A stretch of 64,000 bases of DNA from Gnetum montanum (taxonomy: Eukaryota; Streptophyta; Gnetopsida; Gnetales; Gnetaceae), in assembly GCA_015680685.1 (NCBI GenBank), contig MNCI01003613.1:1008925-1072924 (forward strand), given 5' to 3'. Made by a program: the position numbers and the translations under genes. This document shows positions 9,714-22,500 of this stretch, one piece after another; positions within the stretch are counted from its first letter, which is position 1; the number at the start of each line of letters is the position of its first letter. A model generated the notes under the pieces. It had not been told where the DNA came from. It saw only the letters and a list, made by a program, of their open reading frames with translations, and did no database searches.

Positions 9714-12700
9714 ATGATTTCCCCAAGCACCATTTCTACCACCTCTAACATTGAGGTTCCCCTCATAGTTTAAGACATCGCAGGTGCCGAGCAGCTGCGT
9801 AGTCTAGTGCTAGGGTCACGTAGATCTCTTAGGATCCAAAATCGAGGACTTGAGGGCTCAGCTCAGCAATACGAGAAGTATAACTTCCTTTGTGCTAAGG
9901 TGCAGGTGAACCTGCTTGTAGATGCATAAGAAATGAAGGACAAACATGCCTTCGAGTTTGCTTGTTGCAATGGGAAGGAGTTTATTCCCACTCCCAGTGT
10001 TTCCATCCCTTTGACACAGACACATCAATGGCTCATAGATCAACTGATCCAAGTGACTAGGTCTAGGAAGCCATGAGACAAAGTGTCTCAACATGATGAG
10101 GCATTACAAGATGGGCAGGAGAAATTTAATTCTCAATCCGAGGGTGGGGTTCAAACTAACCCTATTACCATTCCTCCCATCCCATCCTTGTAGACAAACC
10201 CACTCACTATCATTGCTCCCTTCATGATTACATCCGCATCGTTGTAACCACTAGTGTCATTGGCAATGGGTAGCCATGCCATGCCCTCGGCATTTCAAAA
10301 TGCTTACTCCCTAGTCTCATTCGTAGCCACTACTCCTCCGTAAACTGTTCACCAGTCTATTCTTACATCGCACCATGCATCAGTCATGGCTACCCTACCC
10401 CATGTTCACACCATACCTACCTCGCAGTCGTGTGCAGCTTTTGCCTCTATTCCTGCATTTACACCTATCCCACCGTCAGCGGTGGGCCTAGGACCATCCA
10501 CATGGTGGACCCCATTCACTTCTCCTCCTACTATGCAATAGTTGCATATGTCCCACTATGCTAGCCATCAAGCATACTAGGTCCAGGAAACGATAAAACC
10601 AAGTGTGGGACCATGGTTTTTCCCACCGCCCACACAAGTGGCCTACCCTATAGCACAACCCCTGGTTGTTGCTCCAACAGGACCACCTACTAGGTGGTGG
10701 ACAATGCAAGTAGCACAGTGCACAGGGGCAACCCCAACATCACTGTCTATGGGTCATGTCACTGCCCATGCTACCCCATAGATGGGAATTATCCTGGTAG
10801 TCCCCCACTCATCTACATCATCTTCGAGCCTAGATCAAGCATTCCAGCTCATCTAGACCCTTACAAAGGAAATAAAATGCCTCAAGGCTATCTGCTTTGA
10901 TACGAGAGAGGTCATGGACTTCTACCAGGATGATCCCATCAGCTTGGCAGTCCCTGCACTAATGTTACCCCCTGGGATGTCACTTCCCCATTTTACAAAA
11001 TACAACGGGAAGGTGGATCCCAACGCACACCTTGTTATGTTCAGGTCTAAGTCACTTCTTCTACAAAAATGGTCGCATATGATCATCTATGTCTTTGCCA
11101 TGTCTGTAACGGGAAAAGCCTTGGACTGGTACCATGCACTTCCACACTCCTCCATCTCAACCCTAGAGGAGCTTCTGACCCAGTTCGTGATGTGTTTCAA
11201 GTACAACTTGAAACCAGAGGTCACACTAGATCAGTTGATGAGCATAAAACAAGACCTGCTGGAACTAGTCCAGAAGTTCATCCAACATTAGAGCACGACC
11301 CTTAACAAAATCTACGAGCCCATCGCGGAGGCCCACTTGCTGGTCTTCTTTAAAGGTGCAATGAATGACTTTATTAAGTCTAAATAGTACTATCTCACTC
11401 CACACACTCTTAGTCAGGCTTTTGCCCAGAGTAAGAGCATATAGGATGCGGCTAAGGCAAGCAAAGACCTGGCCTACATTACATACAAGAATACCTTCAT
11501 GAAGAATGACAAAGACAAGGGTAAGGCTACAATAGCCATAGTGGCCGTTGTGGCCAATGAAGCCAAACCTAATAACAGTAACAAGAATAATAAGAAATCA
11601 GACACATCTGCAACTAACCCTACACCCAAGCAGGGCAATGCACCTTAGCCTTCCACATTCCCACTCAAAGCATCCACACCACCTAAACCAAACTTTGAGC
11701 ATAAAAATCACTCAAAGTATACCGTGCTACCCGTGAAGCCTTCAGATCTTCTAAAGTAACTACTAGTAGTAGGGTACATCCAACACAAGCATATGTCAAA
11801 GGAGGGAGCAAAGAAACATCATCGGTACTGTGAACTCCTTAGGAACCCCTCTTTGGCTTTGCCTAATAAGCCTCCAGCTCCTAAGGGTTTCGAGCTAGAC
11901 TGGTTCTATGACTACCATCAATAGTGTGGTCATGACACAGATTACTACATGATATTAAAAGATGACATTCAAAGGATGATCGATCAAGGGAAACTAGTGC
12001 TAGAAGAAAGCAACCCAGTACATCCCGAGAATCAATCCCTACACGTTTACATGAATCCTATCAATGCAAGACACGTTGGTTACATTATCAACACCATCGG
12101 CATTGATAGTAACCTTAGACCGCCCCATCAGCATTTGTGGTCTGTGTGCCTCAGCATAGCACACTAGTACCATCAGTGGCTAATCAAACCCCACAATAGC
12201 CATTTTTCTTGAGAGTCCCTCCTCAGATGCTTGCCCCTGCACCACCTATTAGCAAAATTGCACCATCGTATAGATTAACACCATTAGCACTATTTATCAT
12301 CAGGGGGCCAAGTCATTCAACTACCCCCACCCCGCATAAGGCAACTTCACAGCCTTCTCATCCTAAAAAATAGGAAGTGTGCTTCACAGGTGAGATGTTA
12401 AAGGAAAGTACTACCCCAGGTACTTCCAAGACTACACCCTCACCCCCTACGTCTATGTCCTCATTGCCGAAAGTGAATGTTGTTATGCCCACATAGGCTT
12501 CGCCAGCTCACCCAAGAGAGTCTAAATCCAGACCCAAAACTATCCCTCCTCAAGAAATTCATCTCCTGGGATGAATAGAAGAGGAGAAAGATAGTAAACA
12601 GGAAGGTGGCTAGGACCTTTTGAGTGCTCTCACTCAGGTCAAGCAGGCTCTGAAATAAAAAAACACTACCTTGAGCCTATACAACTTGATCATGACATCT

Positions 12701-13500
12701 ACCACACATTGTGAGGCTCTAGTTTGCATGTTAACAATAATTCTGGTTGACAAGAACATGCCAGTAGAAGAAAAAGTGATACACTTGGTCATGCTTCCTT
12801 TTGCGCCTGTAGAACAAAAGCCACCCCAATTAAATTTTTGCAATGATTCCATTAGGGAAGACCCTGAAAAGGCTCAGGTGACTATAGCACCTCTTTTCAT
12901 CACAATTCGGGTTAGCCAACATAAGATCCTAAGGGTACACATCGATGATGGGGCCACTAAAAAGGGCATCCATTTCACTATTGTGGATAAGTTGGGTTTG
13001 GTTGACCAGATCAGACCCACCACAATGTCATGCTTAAAGTCATTCAATGGGGCACAAGTCTTGGTGAAAGGCACGGTCCACATTGACTTCATGGCAAGGG
13101 ACCAATTCCCCATAACCGCAACATTCATCATGCTCGAAGAGATGCCTGGGTTTAACTTGATCTTGGGGAGGTCATAGTTAGTGCAACTTAGGGTCGTCTC
13201 TTCACCCATTCATCAAGAGATCCATCTACCCTATGCAGGCAAGGAGGTGGTAGTCCATGGCGACAAGGTAGCAACACAAGCTATCAACAACGTACATATG
13301 GATAGGGCTCAGAGGTTGTAACCTTTGAGAATGAAGGGCTTGTTTTTATAGACACTAACTGTTCAGCAAAAGAGCTGGCTCAACATGCCGGTTTGGACAA
13401 AGAAAATGCATGGGCTTTGTTGCCCTTCCAAGACAAGGACAACGATGTAGACGAAGGCTGTAGCAAATCATCCTGGCCTTATGCCTCGTCCAATCCATGA
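9714..13500 (+). pseudogene. gag-protease of element B, broken by stops
   Basis: The frame can be followed from ATG 9714 to TGA 13498-13500 with many internal stops and a few frame changes. The N-terminal part is followed by a long Pro/Thr/Ser-rich linker. The retrotransposon gag domain lies at about 10920-11290 (conserved GKALDWYHALP). A zinc-knuckle-like segment lies near 11905-11950 (YHQ, CGHDTD). The aspartic protease lies at about 12850-13180: the catalytic region reads VHIDDGA near 12937, and the C-terminal signature FNLILGRS ends at 13177. This is the gag-PR order of Ty3/gypsy elements. The equivalent frame in element A runs 26828-30583. The gag packages element RNA and the protease matures the particle; this copy cannot do so as it stands. 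Confidence 0.85.
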
Positions 13501-13663
13501 TGGGTTAAGAAGTAGTTATGCATAGTGTAGCAGTCCCATTACTTCCTTCCCTATCAACATCCATTGTACAGTAATCACTTATTCACCTTGTATCTATCTA
13601 TCTATGCTAGCTACATCAACTTGCTTTCTCTTTTCAATCGTTAACATATTTTTCATTTACAAT

Positions 13664-13938
13664 AAGGCCAGAAATGGCCTAAAACTAGTGTAGGCCCGAA
13701 ATGGCATAAAAGTAGGGATGGCCCAAAATGGCCTAAAACTATATATGGCCCACTAAGGCCTAAAACTGGCAAGATTTCTTTTGTTTACATCATGTCTGAT
13801 GGCCTGAAATGACCTAAAACTAGCAAGGGCCCAAAATGGCCTAAAACTAGCCAAGGCCCGAAATGGCCTAAAACTACATTGTCCCATGGCCAGAAATGGC
13901 CTAAAACTAGGAATGGCCCAAAATGGCCTGAAACTAAA
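13664..13938. repeat. Degenerate tandem array 1 of element B (protease to antisense gene)
   Basis: Repeated units of roughly 25-40 bp with the core GGCCTAAAACTAG, separated by phrases such as GCCCGAAAT. It lies between the end of gag-protease and the 3' end of the antisense gene. Element A has the same array at 30855-31094. Confidence 0.75.
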
Positions 13939-14105
13939 ACATCAAAAACAAAAATATAACATAAAATTGATCACATAGATAATGCAAAAGCTAGCATAAG
14001 ACCAATTTTCTATCAAAATTTGCTTCCTTCATTAAAATTTTTTTTATCAAACAATGTTTGCAATAGTTTTGCAAAAAAATAAAAAAAATTAGAAAACCCA
14101 TGCTA
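13939..14105. other. AT-rich 3' flank of the antisense gene, element B
   Basis: Sequence following the stop codon of the minus-strand gene. T-rich on the minus strand (TTTTTTTTATTTTTTTGC region, 14070-14095). It may hold the polyadenylation region, but no clear signal can be assigned. Confidence 0.35.
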
Positions 14106-17100
14106 TCATAGGTCATCTTCACCCACACCATTGCCTTCTACATTGTTTCCTTCTGTGTCGCTTTCCTCTACGCTGCCTTCTTTTGCCTCTTCATTTCAGC
14201 CCTCTACGGGCCCTGCATCTTCATCTAGAATCTACATTGTAAAAGTGAAGTAGTCAGCTAGAGCAACAAATGAAAGCTAGAATGGAGCATAAGCCTTTTC
14301 CATAGCAGAAAGTGACTAACCCAAGATGACCCCACATTTTCCTTGAAGAGTATGCGATCCAAAATGAGCCCGAGGTAGTGCCAGACCTCCTCCTCCGTGA
14401 TATTTTCCCAATGCCTATCACTTGGTTTAGTGTCTGCAGCAGCTTTCTCCTTCTTGATGACCATCCATCTCGACAGTCCCAGAGAAAAGGAGGCGGTAGT
14501 GGTCTCACCTATGGGAAGATCCACTTCCCATTTAGGAGATTTAGTAACCTTTACCAACTCCATGAACTTGTTGTAAGCTTCAGAAGCACCAATGGCATTC
14601 ATGAATGGTTCATGAGTAAACAACTTTACTGAAGCATCTCGATATAGTTTGCGGTAGGTGGCATGTTCCAGCTTATACATATGTTTATGGTTTTTCTGGG
14701 ACTGCCCCCACTCATAAGATTTGGTGCTATAGTCCTTCCAGTCCTGGTTCTTCTGAGCCAACAAGTCCATCTGCATCCATTATTCTATTATCTCCTAGGT
14801 GCCCTCATTGTTGCACTACACAGCTATCCAGTATCTAGCATAATCTATGAAAGTCATGCACCAATTGCCATCATTGGTATCATGAGCCAAGAGGAACTCA
14901 TACCTAGTTCGGAGGTCTCCCACTTCGGTGCTTAGTTTAGCCTTCTCTTTCTCAGTCCTCTAGACTCGTTTTCATAAGTTCTCATTAACGTGCCTACACT
15001 CCCACAAGGAGTGTGCTGAGTGCAAAGAGCATTTTCTAGCCTCATCGTATATGCGATGAGGCACCTCAGCCACTTCAGGAAAGAATGTAGGCACGACATT
15101 GACTTTTAATGCCCATGTCGAGTCCGACTTGAGTCAAGAGGTTGTGACTACATAAATAGCGCATTAGTCACACTAGTGTAGCAAAGTTAGCAACTCAAGA
15201 AGTCTAGCATAGCAACCTCAAAGAGCCTAGCATAGCTACTTTACTTACCCACTTCAGGATCGACCTGTTTGAGATGACCGATCATGTTGTCAATGACCCC
15301 TTGCATGAACGTAAGCTTGTCAAGGGTCTTAGCCCATGGTTCTAGGTGAATCAGAGGAGGTCATGTAGCATTAACAGTGGTTTCTGTCAGGCAACCAAAC
15401 GTGTCAATGATGATCGAGATGGATTGCAATAAATCTATGAGTAACACAAATAATAGTGTAAGGGCTCCTACCTAGTAAACCCTTGGGGGTGATAATGGGA
15501 GGATCATCCATCAACATATCATTGAATATATTGTCAAACTCACTAGCATCTAATTGCAGTTCACCTCCTTTCTAGCTCAAAACTATAGCAGCATCCTTAG
15601 CATTCATTCGCTCTTCCAATGTTGAATTGCATTCAATAGAGGGACTTTTAGTAGAAGTCCCTTTTTGGTTGATGTGGGCTTCTTCTTCATTTGCTGGGGT
15701 CTTTCCTCTTAAGGCACCAGCATCCTCCTCATTCGCAAGAGGCTCCTCCTTGTCACCAAAAATGTTCTCCTATTCAATAGGAGGGTTTTGCTCGTTAAGA
15801 GCAGCCCCTTCCTTAGTGGTAGGAGCTCATTCCCTCTTGATTGGGGCCCTTTCCTTTATGACTGGGCTCCCTGTGTCTTTATTTGCCACCCTCGTATTGG
15901 GGGCCAACACCTCTTCATTACCTTCTTCTTCTTCTTCTTCCTCTGGTAGCAAAAACATATTCGCATTATAGCTTAAACCATGTTAGCTTAAAGTAGGTGC
16001 TACACTATGCTACGTTGCCTAGCGTAGCAAGCATTTAAATAAAAAGGCAAAGAGACAAACACAGAGAAGAGCATTTACCGATGGTAGGCTGTATCCTACG
16101 TAGCTTAAACCGTAATGATGGCCCTCCTTCCTTGCCCATACAGGGGGGCTTCTCATTTGGATGAGGCCTCTTTCACCGTAATTTAGTGGCCACTTTCTCG
16201 GCGATGAGATGTTTCCCTTACGATACGCTACTTGTAGCAGCAGGGGGTGCCTCTCCCACGCTGTCCTGGCCATGAACATTGCAGGCCACTCGATCCTTTG
16301 TTGTCATAGAAAATGACTCCCCAATAGCTTCTGGAGGATCTTAGGCTTAGGTGATTCGAAGGATTTGGTAGATCCATGGTTTGGAAATCTAGTTACGATC
16401 TCACATAACCTAGACTCCATTCTCACGGACTAGCAAAAACTTTGTGAAATGCCACAAGAAGGCTATGTAAAAGGCATGGTGTGCGTTGAAATGGGACTTG
16501 TGCTTCTTATAAAGTGTGACCATTTCAGCTTGCAGGCCCTTGCATAGATGCCTAGCCCAGTTGTAGCGGGCCCCCTCTTCCATGACCTCCCACATCACCC
16601 AAGCTTGCTCAATCCCAATAATCTTTCCTTAGGAAAGTAGCTTAGGAAGCGCACAAGCATGAAAGATGGGATAAACATCTTTGGTAGCTTTTAGCTTGAC
16701 CTTCTCCATGAGAATCCCCTTTTACCCTTTTGTAACCCCTAGCCAATCCTCAATGTCCTCCCTTTGACAATTCACCTCTTTCTTGGTCCGTGACCGTACC
16801 AGAAGGCCATCAGTAGGGACACCAAAAAGGTCTACGAATAGTTGGTCATTGATTTCAAGGATCACCTGCATGCCATGTACACATGTGTGGAAGCGGTCTA
16901 CCTTTTCAAAAAAGGAGTCCTCTAGGGCGAGCATCTCAGTGGTAGGGATTCTTGGATTTAGGGCCAGGAACAAATCCATGAGCCCAGCATCTTGAAGGTG
17001 CTTGATCAAGGATTTCGAGGCTATGCTACATCTCTAGCATTGGCTCTCATCTACTTCCCCATAATTGAAGTACACGTTAGCCTCCTAGTTCTCAAAGGTT

Positions 17101-18749
17101 ATCACCGTCACCTTTTGGGACTTCTTCGCCCCTATAGCAGTTTGCACAAAAACACAAAAAAAGGAAAAAAAAGAAAGAAAAACAAGTCAGGCAAAGCATA
17201 AGTAGCAGAAAAAACAAGAACGACACTCGAACATGCTATAACTTACTGTTTAGCTTACCAGGTATAAATGGTGATGAGAATGACAGAAGATCAACTAAGA
17301 CATCTTCAACGATGATTGGTTTAAAGGGTGCCCATCCCTCATCCAACCAATCGGACTCCTTGCATCTGTCATAGAACTTGGAATACCAAGTTGGATAGGT
17401 TTTGTACTCACCCCTGCGTTGGCCTATCACACCTGCATGCATATTCTCAATGGAAGAAAACTCCTATAACACCATCTGTGCTAAGGCCAACACATTCGTA
17501 TTGCTATGAAGCCCATTCTTGTTGATGAAAAACTTGGTAACAAAAACACACTATTAATAGCTGGTTAGCATAATAAACATTGCATAGCGTAGCAGAACAT
17601 GGCTACAAAACTCACCTACCAGCACTGTAAACGGTTCCTAATGGGTTTTGGAAGCACGTTCCCATGTAATGCACAATAAACAAAGTGTTGTAGGGATGGT
17701 AGCAATTATACTCAGGAATCTCCTAGATCCAAGCCAAATGCCTCAAATTTCTAGGGTGCTGACTAAATCCTTCTTCCTACCTTCTGCTAATCACTCCATC
17801 CGTCAAAAGTCTCATAATACCTCGATTTTCCCTAGGCAACAAGGTTTCTGTTATGATGGCCGCTACCTCCTCTTCCAAGTGTGACCAAACAATAACACTG
17901 AAGTGTTGGAGAACCAGACTGCTTGTTGTCCCACATGTGCATGGGGTAGAGGAACATTGGCCACTAGTTCGATCACGCAACACAAGATCCCTACGATTTC
18001 TAGGACAATCAAGATTGGCCTTAGCGCAACCCTACAGAACATGGTAGCAAATGTTAATAGCATGGTCAAGTGGAGCTCATGCATAGCGTAGCAGAATTAG
18101 CATTTAACAGATAGTGTAGCATGATTCTCTTTATGCATATAGCATAGCAAAAAACATGAAGGAAATAGCATAGCAGAACTAGCTTAGTGTAGTAAAAAAA
18201 AAACTAAAGACAAATTTTTAAACAACAAAGAATTCAATGCACTATATCCCTTCAACAAATCTACCTAAGAAAGCGATTGACACCACACCATGACAGAACA
18301 CGTGTTATGTTGTTACCTCATGCACATGGCCAAACCTTCCTGAGGGTCATATGCTATGTTATTTGCATGCCAAGTGGCTCAAATCATGAAAGCCTCTATG
18401 GTAATGATAGCCACAACAATGGCGGTCTAGGCAACCTTGCATGCAACCTTAGTGTAGTGTCTGTACATCCACTATAGCCAAAACGGCAACTATGATGGTG
18501 TAAGGGCCAAAACAACGACAACACAATGACAAAAAACATGGATTGCTAAATAAAAATTGCAAAAGTGAAAATAGGGAAGACAAAAATAATGACAGAGGCA
18601 TAAGAAAAAAGACGAAGCATAGCAGCCTACCAAGCCAATGGTGTCTCCTCTCGCACTGTGACGTGCACCTGTGATACACGTCCTAGGGTTTCCTTCACTT
18701 CGTTGACCTTGGTGAGTGCCAAGTATTTGCGTTCTTTCCTAGGAGCCAT
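14106..18749 (-). pseudogene. Multi-exon antisense gene carried by element B, function unknown
   Basis: Eight exons modelled by comparing both elements and GT/AG signals: 18749-18631, 18031-17616, 17532-17259, 17131-16079, 15942-15472, about 15423-15265, 15127-14321 and 14231-14106 (stop TGA 14106-14108). Exon 1 starts MAPRKERKYLALTKVNEVKE and ends at a GT donor (TTG/GTAGGC). Exon 4 holds LQDAGLMDLFLALNPRIP and INDQLFVDLFGVPTDGLLVR. Exon 5 opens with a glutamate run. Exon 7 (807 bp) has heptad-like, probably coiled-coil, sequence followed by YEWGQSQKNHKHMYK. Exon 8 is acidic. The predicted protein is about 1,100 residues. I recognise no family; the FGVP.DG segment is only faintly like plant mobile-domain or plant transposon proteins. 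Stops and one or two frameshifts interrupt exons 2-6, and the exon 6 acceptor reads AA, so this copy is broken. Confidence 0.75.
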
Positions 18750-18990
18750 CATCTCCTTCTTTGTTGCTACATCGAATCTCCTTGCTCTCTATTGGCATAA
18801 TCACTTTGTGCTCCGAATATGGGCTCTACGCTGTTACGATGAAAATGACGAGTTTACTAGGGGTTAACCTTTATTTATAGCCAAAATGGTAAAAAGGAAA
18901 CTTGTTATTCTCTCTCTCTGATTAATGTAGGTATACCATATAGCATAGCATGCCCTCCATGGCATAGTAGCACTATTCGCATTAAGGCAG
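18750..18990 (-). promoter_or_regulatory. Promoter and 5' UTR of the element B antisense gene
   Basis: A TATA box (CTATAAATAA on the minus strand, about 18871-18880) lies about 125 bp before the start codon. Just downstream a block including CTAGTAAACTCGTCATTTTC is conserved in element A. Upstream of the TATA box (about 18937-18972) lie GCATAGCATGCC and GGCATAGTAGC, members of the palindrome half-site family also found upstream of the LTR TATA boxes. The arrangement suggests an independent promoter firing opposite to the element. Confidence 0.65.
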
Positions 18991-19053
18991 GTGGGTCCGA
19001 GGAAAAAACCTTGACACGCTTCAAACTATTCGTTTGCCTTCACAAAAATATCT

Positions 19054-19361
19054 CGTTAGCGGTCCAAAAAGACCTTAAACTAGTAGTTTTGACCTTTTAC
19101 TTGTTAGCAGTCTACAAAGACATTAAACTAGCAGTTTTGCATTTTTACATTAGCAGCTTTCCTTTCTTTATACTATCAATTTTTTATTTTTACATCTAGG
19201 TGGTCTGCAAAGAACTTAAACTAGCACCTTCAAACTTTCACATTCTAGTGGTCTGCAAAGACCTTAAATTAACAGCTTTGAACTTTTTAGCAGTCTGCAA
19301 TGACCTTAAACTAATACTCTAATGTGTTAGCAGTCCGCAAAGACATTAAACTAGTAGCTTT
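19054..19361. repeat. Degenerate tandem array 2 of element B (antisense promoter to RT)
   Basis: About seven units with GTCYRCAAAGACCTTAAACT as core, spaced irregularly (about 35-75 bp). It lies between the antisense promoter and the pol frame. Element A has the same array at 36317-36640. Confidence 0.75.
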
Positions 19362-19459
19362 TGCATTTTTACACTGGAAAATTTTAAGCTTTGTATCATA
19401 CTTTACACACTTATTTCTACCGTTTGCACCTCATTGCTACTTTGCAAATGTTCACTATA

Positions 19460-19479
19460 GATAGTTACTACAAATAGGT
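19460..19479 (+). other. Candidate 3' splice site before pol, element B
   Basis: TAGTTACTACAAATAG/GT aligns in position with TTGTTTCCAACAG/GT at 36683-36697 in element A. Both are about 50 bp before the first ATG of pol. Ogre elements carry an intron between protease and RT; by analogy this could be its acceptor. The donor was not located. The pyrimidine tract is poor here and good in element A. Confidence 0.35.
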
Positions 19480-19524
19480 ATCCATTGATTAGACATTCAT
19501 CTCATTTTGGAAGGTTGAGTGACA

Positions 19525-22500
19525 ATGAAAATCCATCATGATCTCTCTTCACCTTTAGCTTTAATAGGTCCACATGGCGAACTCGCAAGACAACTGAACC
19601 CAGAGTTAATAGACTGATAATCATCCATAGTTTGCACCATAGCATCCTTAGAAGCATCTCCAGACTAGCTTGGACATTTGGTCCAAGCCCTAGATTTAGA
19701 GGTCGGGGATGTAACTAAGGATCCTCTCATCGAAACGCATGTGACCACATCTAGGGGGGGAAGTAAAAATGTTAAAAGTTAGTTCCCTCTTAGATTCGTA
19801 AATGCATAAAGATGTAGCAAAAATTCTGCTAGATAACATTGAATTCTTTTTATGGTCATACAGCGACATGCTGGGTTTAGATCCAAGGCTGATACAACAC
19901 AACATTGTCTTAGACCTACACATGAAAGCAGCTAAGCAGAAGGCTCACAAGGTTAAACCAGAGATATCATTGGCCATACAGGATTAAATCACCAAGCTAT
20001 ACCAGGCTGGTTTCATTCGGGTAGTTGATTACTTAGAATGGGTGTCTAACATCATTATAGTTTCTAGGAAAATGGGAGGAATACAAATCTTTATAGACTT
20101 CTGGAATCTGAACAAGGCAACGATAAAAGATGATTTCCCACTGCTGAGTATTGATCAACTCATTAACACTATGGCTAGTCATGCTCTATTGTCCTTCATG
20201 AATGATTTCTCTAGCTACAACTAGATTCGCATTAACCCAGAGCATCAGTTAACAACAATCTTCATGACTCCATGGGGTACCTTTTGTTACACTATGATGC
20301 CTTTTGGGCTCAAGAACGCTAGAGAAATCTACCAAAGAGCCATGACTTACATCTTTACCTACTACATCCTAGAAATGCTTAACAACTATGTAGATGATAT
20401 AGTGGTTAAATCTAAAGAGGCTGCTGATCATCCCCGTGATCTAGGAGTAGTCCTCAAATGTTGCTGAATGCATGATTTATGTATTAATCCAAAAGATTGT
20501 GTCTTTAGGGTGAGAACTGGATGCGTGTTAAAGTTTGTAGTGTTGAAGGTCAGAGTACAGGTGGACCCTAACAAAGTTAAGGTCATCGTCAACCTAGTGC
20601 TCCTACAAACCTCAAAGAATTGTGCAGGTTACAAGATAGAGTATAGTTCATCAGAAGGTTTATAGCAAAGTTGATTGACAAGTTACACCCTATGCAACAT
20701 CTTCTAAAGAAAGGGATTAACTTAGAATGGACAACTCAATTTCAACAAGCCTTTGATGATCTGAAGAAAGAACTTTTGCACAGAGGGATAAGCCTTTCTT
20801 CATCTACCTTGCCACCTCAGACATGTCTATTGCGGCACTGTTATGTCAAAAATGAGATGACAGCTCTGAGATACCAGTGTATTACCTAAGTCATGCACTG
20901 ATGGCATATGAGGAAAAGTACAATGAGATGGAGATAAATTGCCTTGCCTTAGTGTTTGCATTGAAAAGGTGGAGACATTACCTATTTCATAGCAAGATGA
21001 ACATTATTTGCAAGAGCAACATACTCCGGGCCATCACAAACAACCTGTATGAAAATAGTAGGATAGCTTGGTAGAAAGCAATAATAGCAGAATTTGATTT
21101 GCATTATGTGAGCCAATCTTCAATGAAAGGTTAAGCTATAGTAATGCAACTTACGACCTCACCCATCAATGACCAGGCTATCATAGATTCCAAATTTCCA
21201 GATGAGCATGTTAGCACTATCCAGATCGTCCTACCACATCTTGAGGCTACTTTACATTTCGATGATGCCTCAACTGTGCAAAGGGGTAGTGCAGCTGTTG
21301 TCATTACCTTCCCCTCTGGGGAAATGCAACCTTTAGCTTATCATTTTGAGTTCCCTTGTACAAAAAATATAGCAGAGTACGAAGGGTTAGTCAGGGGTCT
21401 TTTAGCTGCCCAAGCATTATGCATACAACACCTAGTGATTCGCGAAGATTCATAACTAGTTGTGAATCAAATCACCGGGGTCTACGCCTGCAAAGCTACA
21501 CATCTACAATCCTATTGTGACCTAGCAAAAAATGTGCTGAAATAGTTTTCAACTACAGACGTGCAACATGTGCCACACAATGAAAACACCGTAGCAGACT
21601 CCCTGGCCACTTTAGCATTAAATGTGCCATTACACCTGTTCGCAAGTTTTCTAGCTTCAATTACCAAGTGTACTTAGCCTATCACTCAGGTGGTACACGT
21701 AGCCTCTATTAGCACTGCGGATACCGAAGAGTGGTACGACAACATTAAAGCCTACCTGCAACATGGCGAACCCCCAAGTGGATTGACATCTACCTAGAGA
21801 GATGCGATTCGCAAGCATGCTCAGTAATATGTGCTTATGGGAGACAATGCCCTGTGCAAACACTCGTATGATGGGATATTTCTAGCATGCATGAATGAGG
21901 AACAAGCGTATAAGGTTATTAACAAAGTACATGAGGGATTGTGTGGTGGACATATAGCACCTAGGTCCATGGCTACAAAAATCAGATGCCTAGGGTACTA
22001 CTGGCCTCACATGGAGTGTGATTTCCTGGCCAAAGTCAAGACGTGTGACACATGCCAATGATACACAAATCTTCTACATGTTTTTCCTACAAAGTTGCAT
22101 CCAACATAGATCACATGGCCTTTCCAGCGATGGGGACTAGATAACATAGGACCTATCACGCCTAAGTCTTTCGTAGGGCATAGCTTCATCATCACCACCA
22201 CCAAGTATTTTACCAAGTGGGTGGAGGCTATTTCCCTGAGGAAGAATACATCCTAGCAAATTTGCCATTTTATCCTAGACAACATCGTGACAAGGTTTGG
22301 GCTTCCCATGNTCCCTGAGGAAGAATACATCCTAGCAGATTTTCCATTTTATCCTAGACAACATCGTGACAAGGTTTGGGCTTCCCATGACCATTGTGAT
22401 CGAGAATGGGCCATAGTTTAGTAGTGTGGAAACCCAAAACTTTTGAAAAAAATCTTGGCATCAAGCAATTGTTCACCTCACCATATTACCCATGGTGAAT

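Noticed and set aside
9858-10709. Minus-strand open frames inside gag of element B
   Set aside because: Shadows of the sense gag frame; not retained in element A.
12874-13209. Minus-strand 111-codon frame opposite the protease
   Set aside because: Antisense shadow of a conserved protease.
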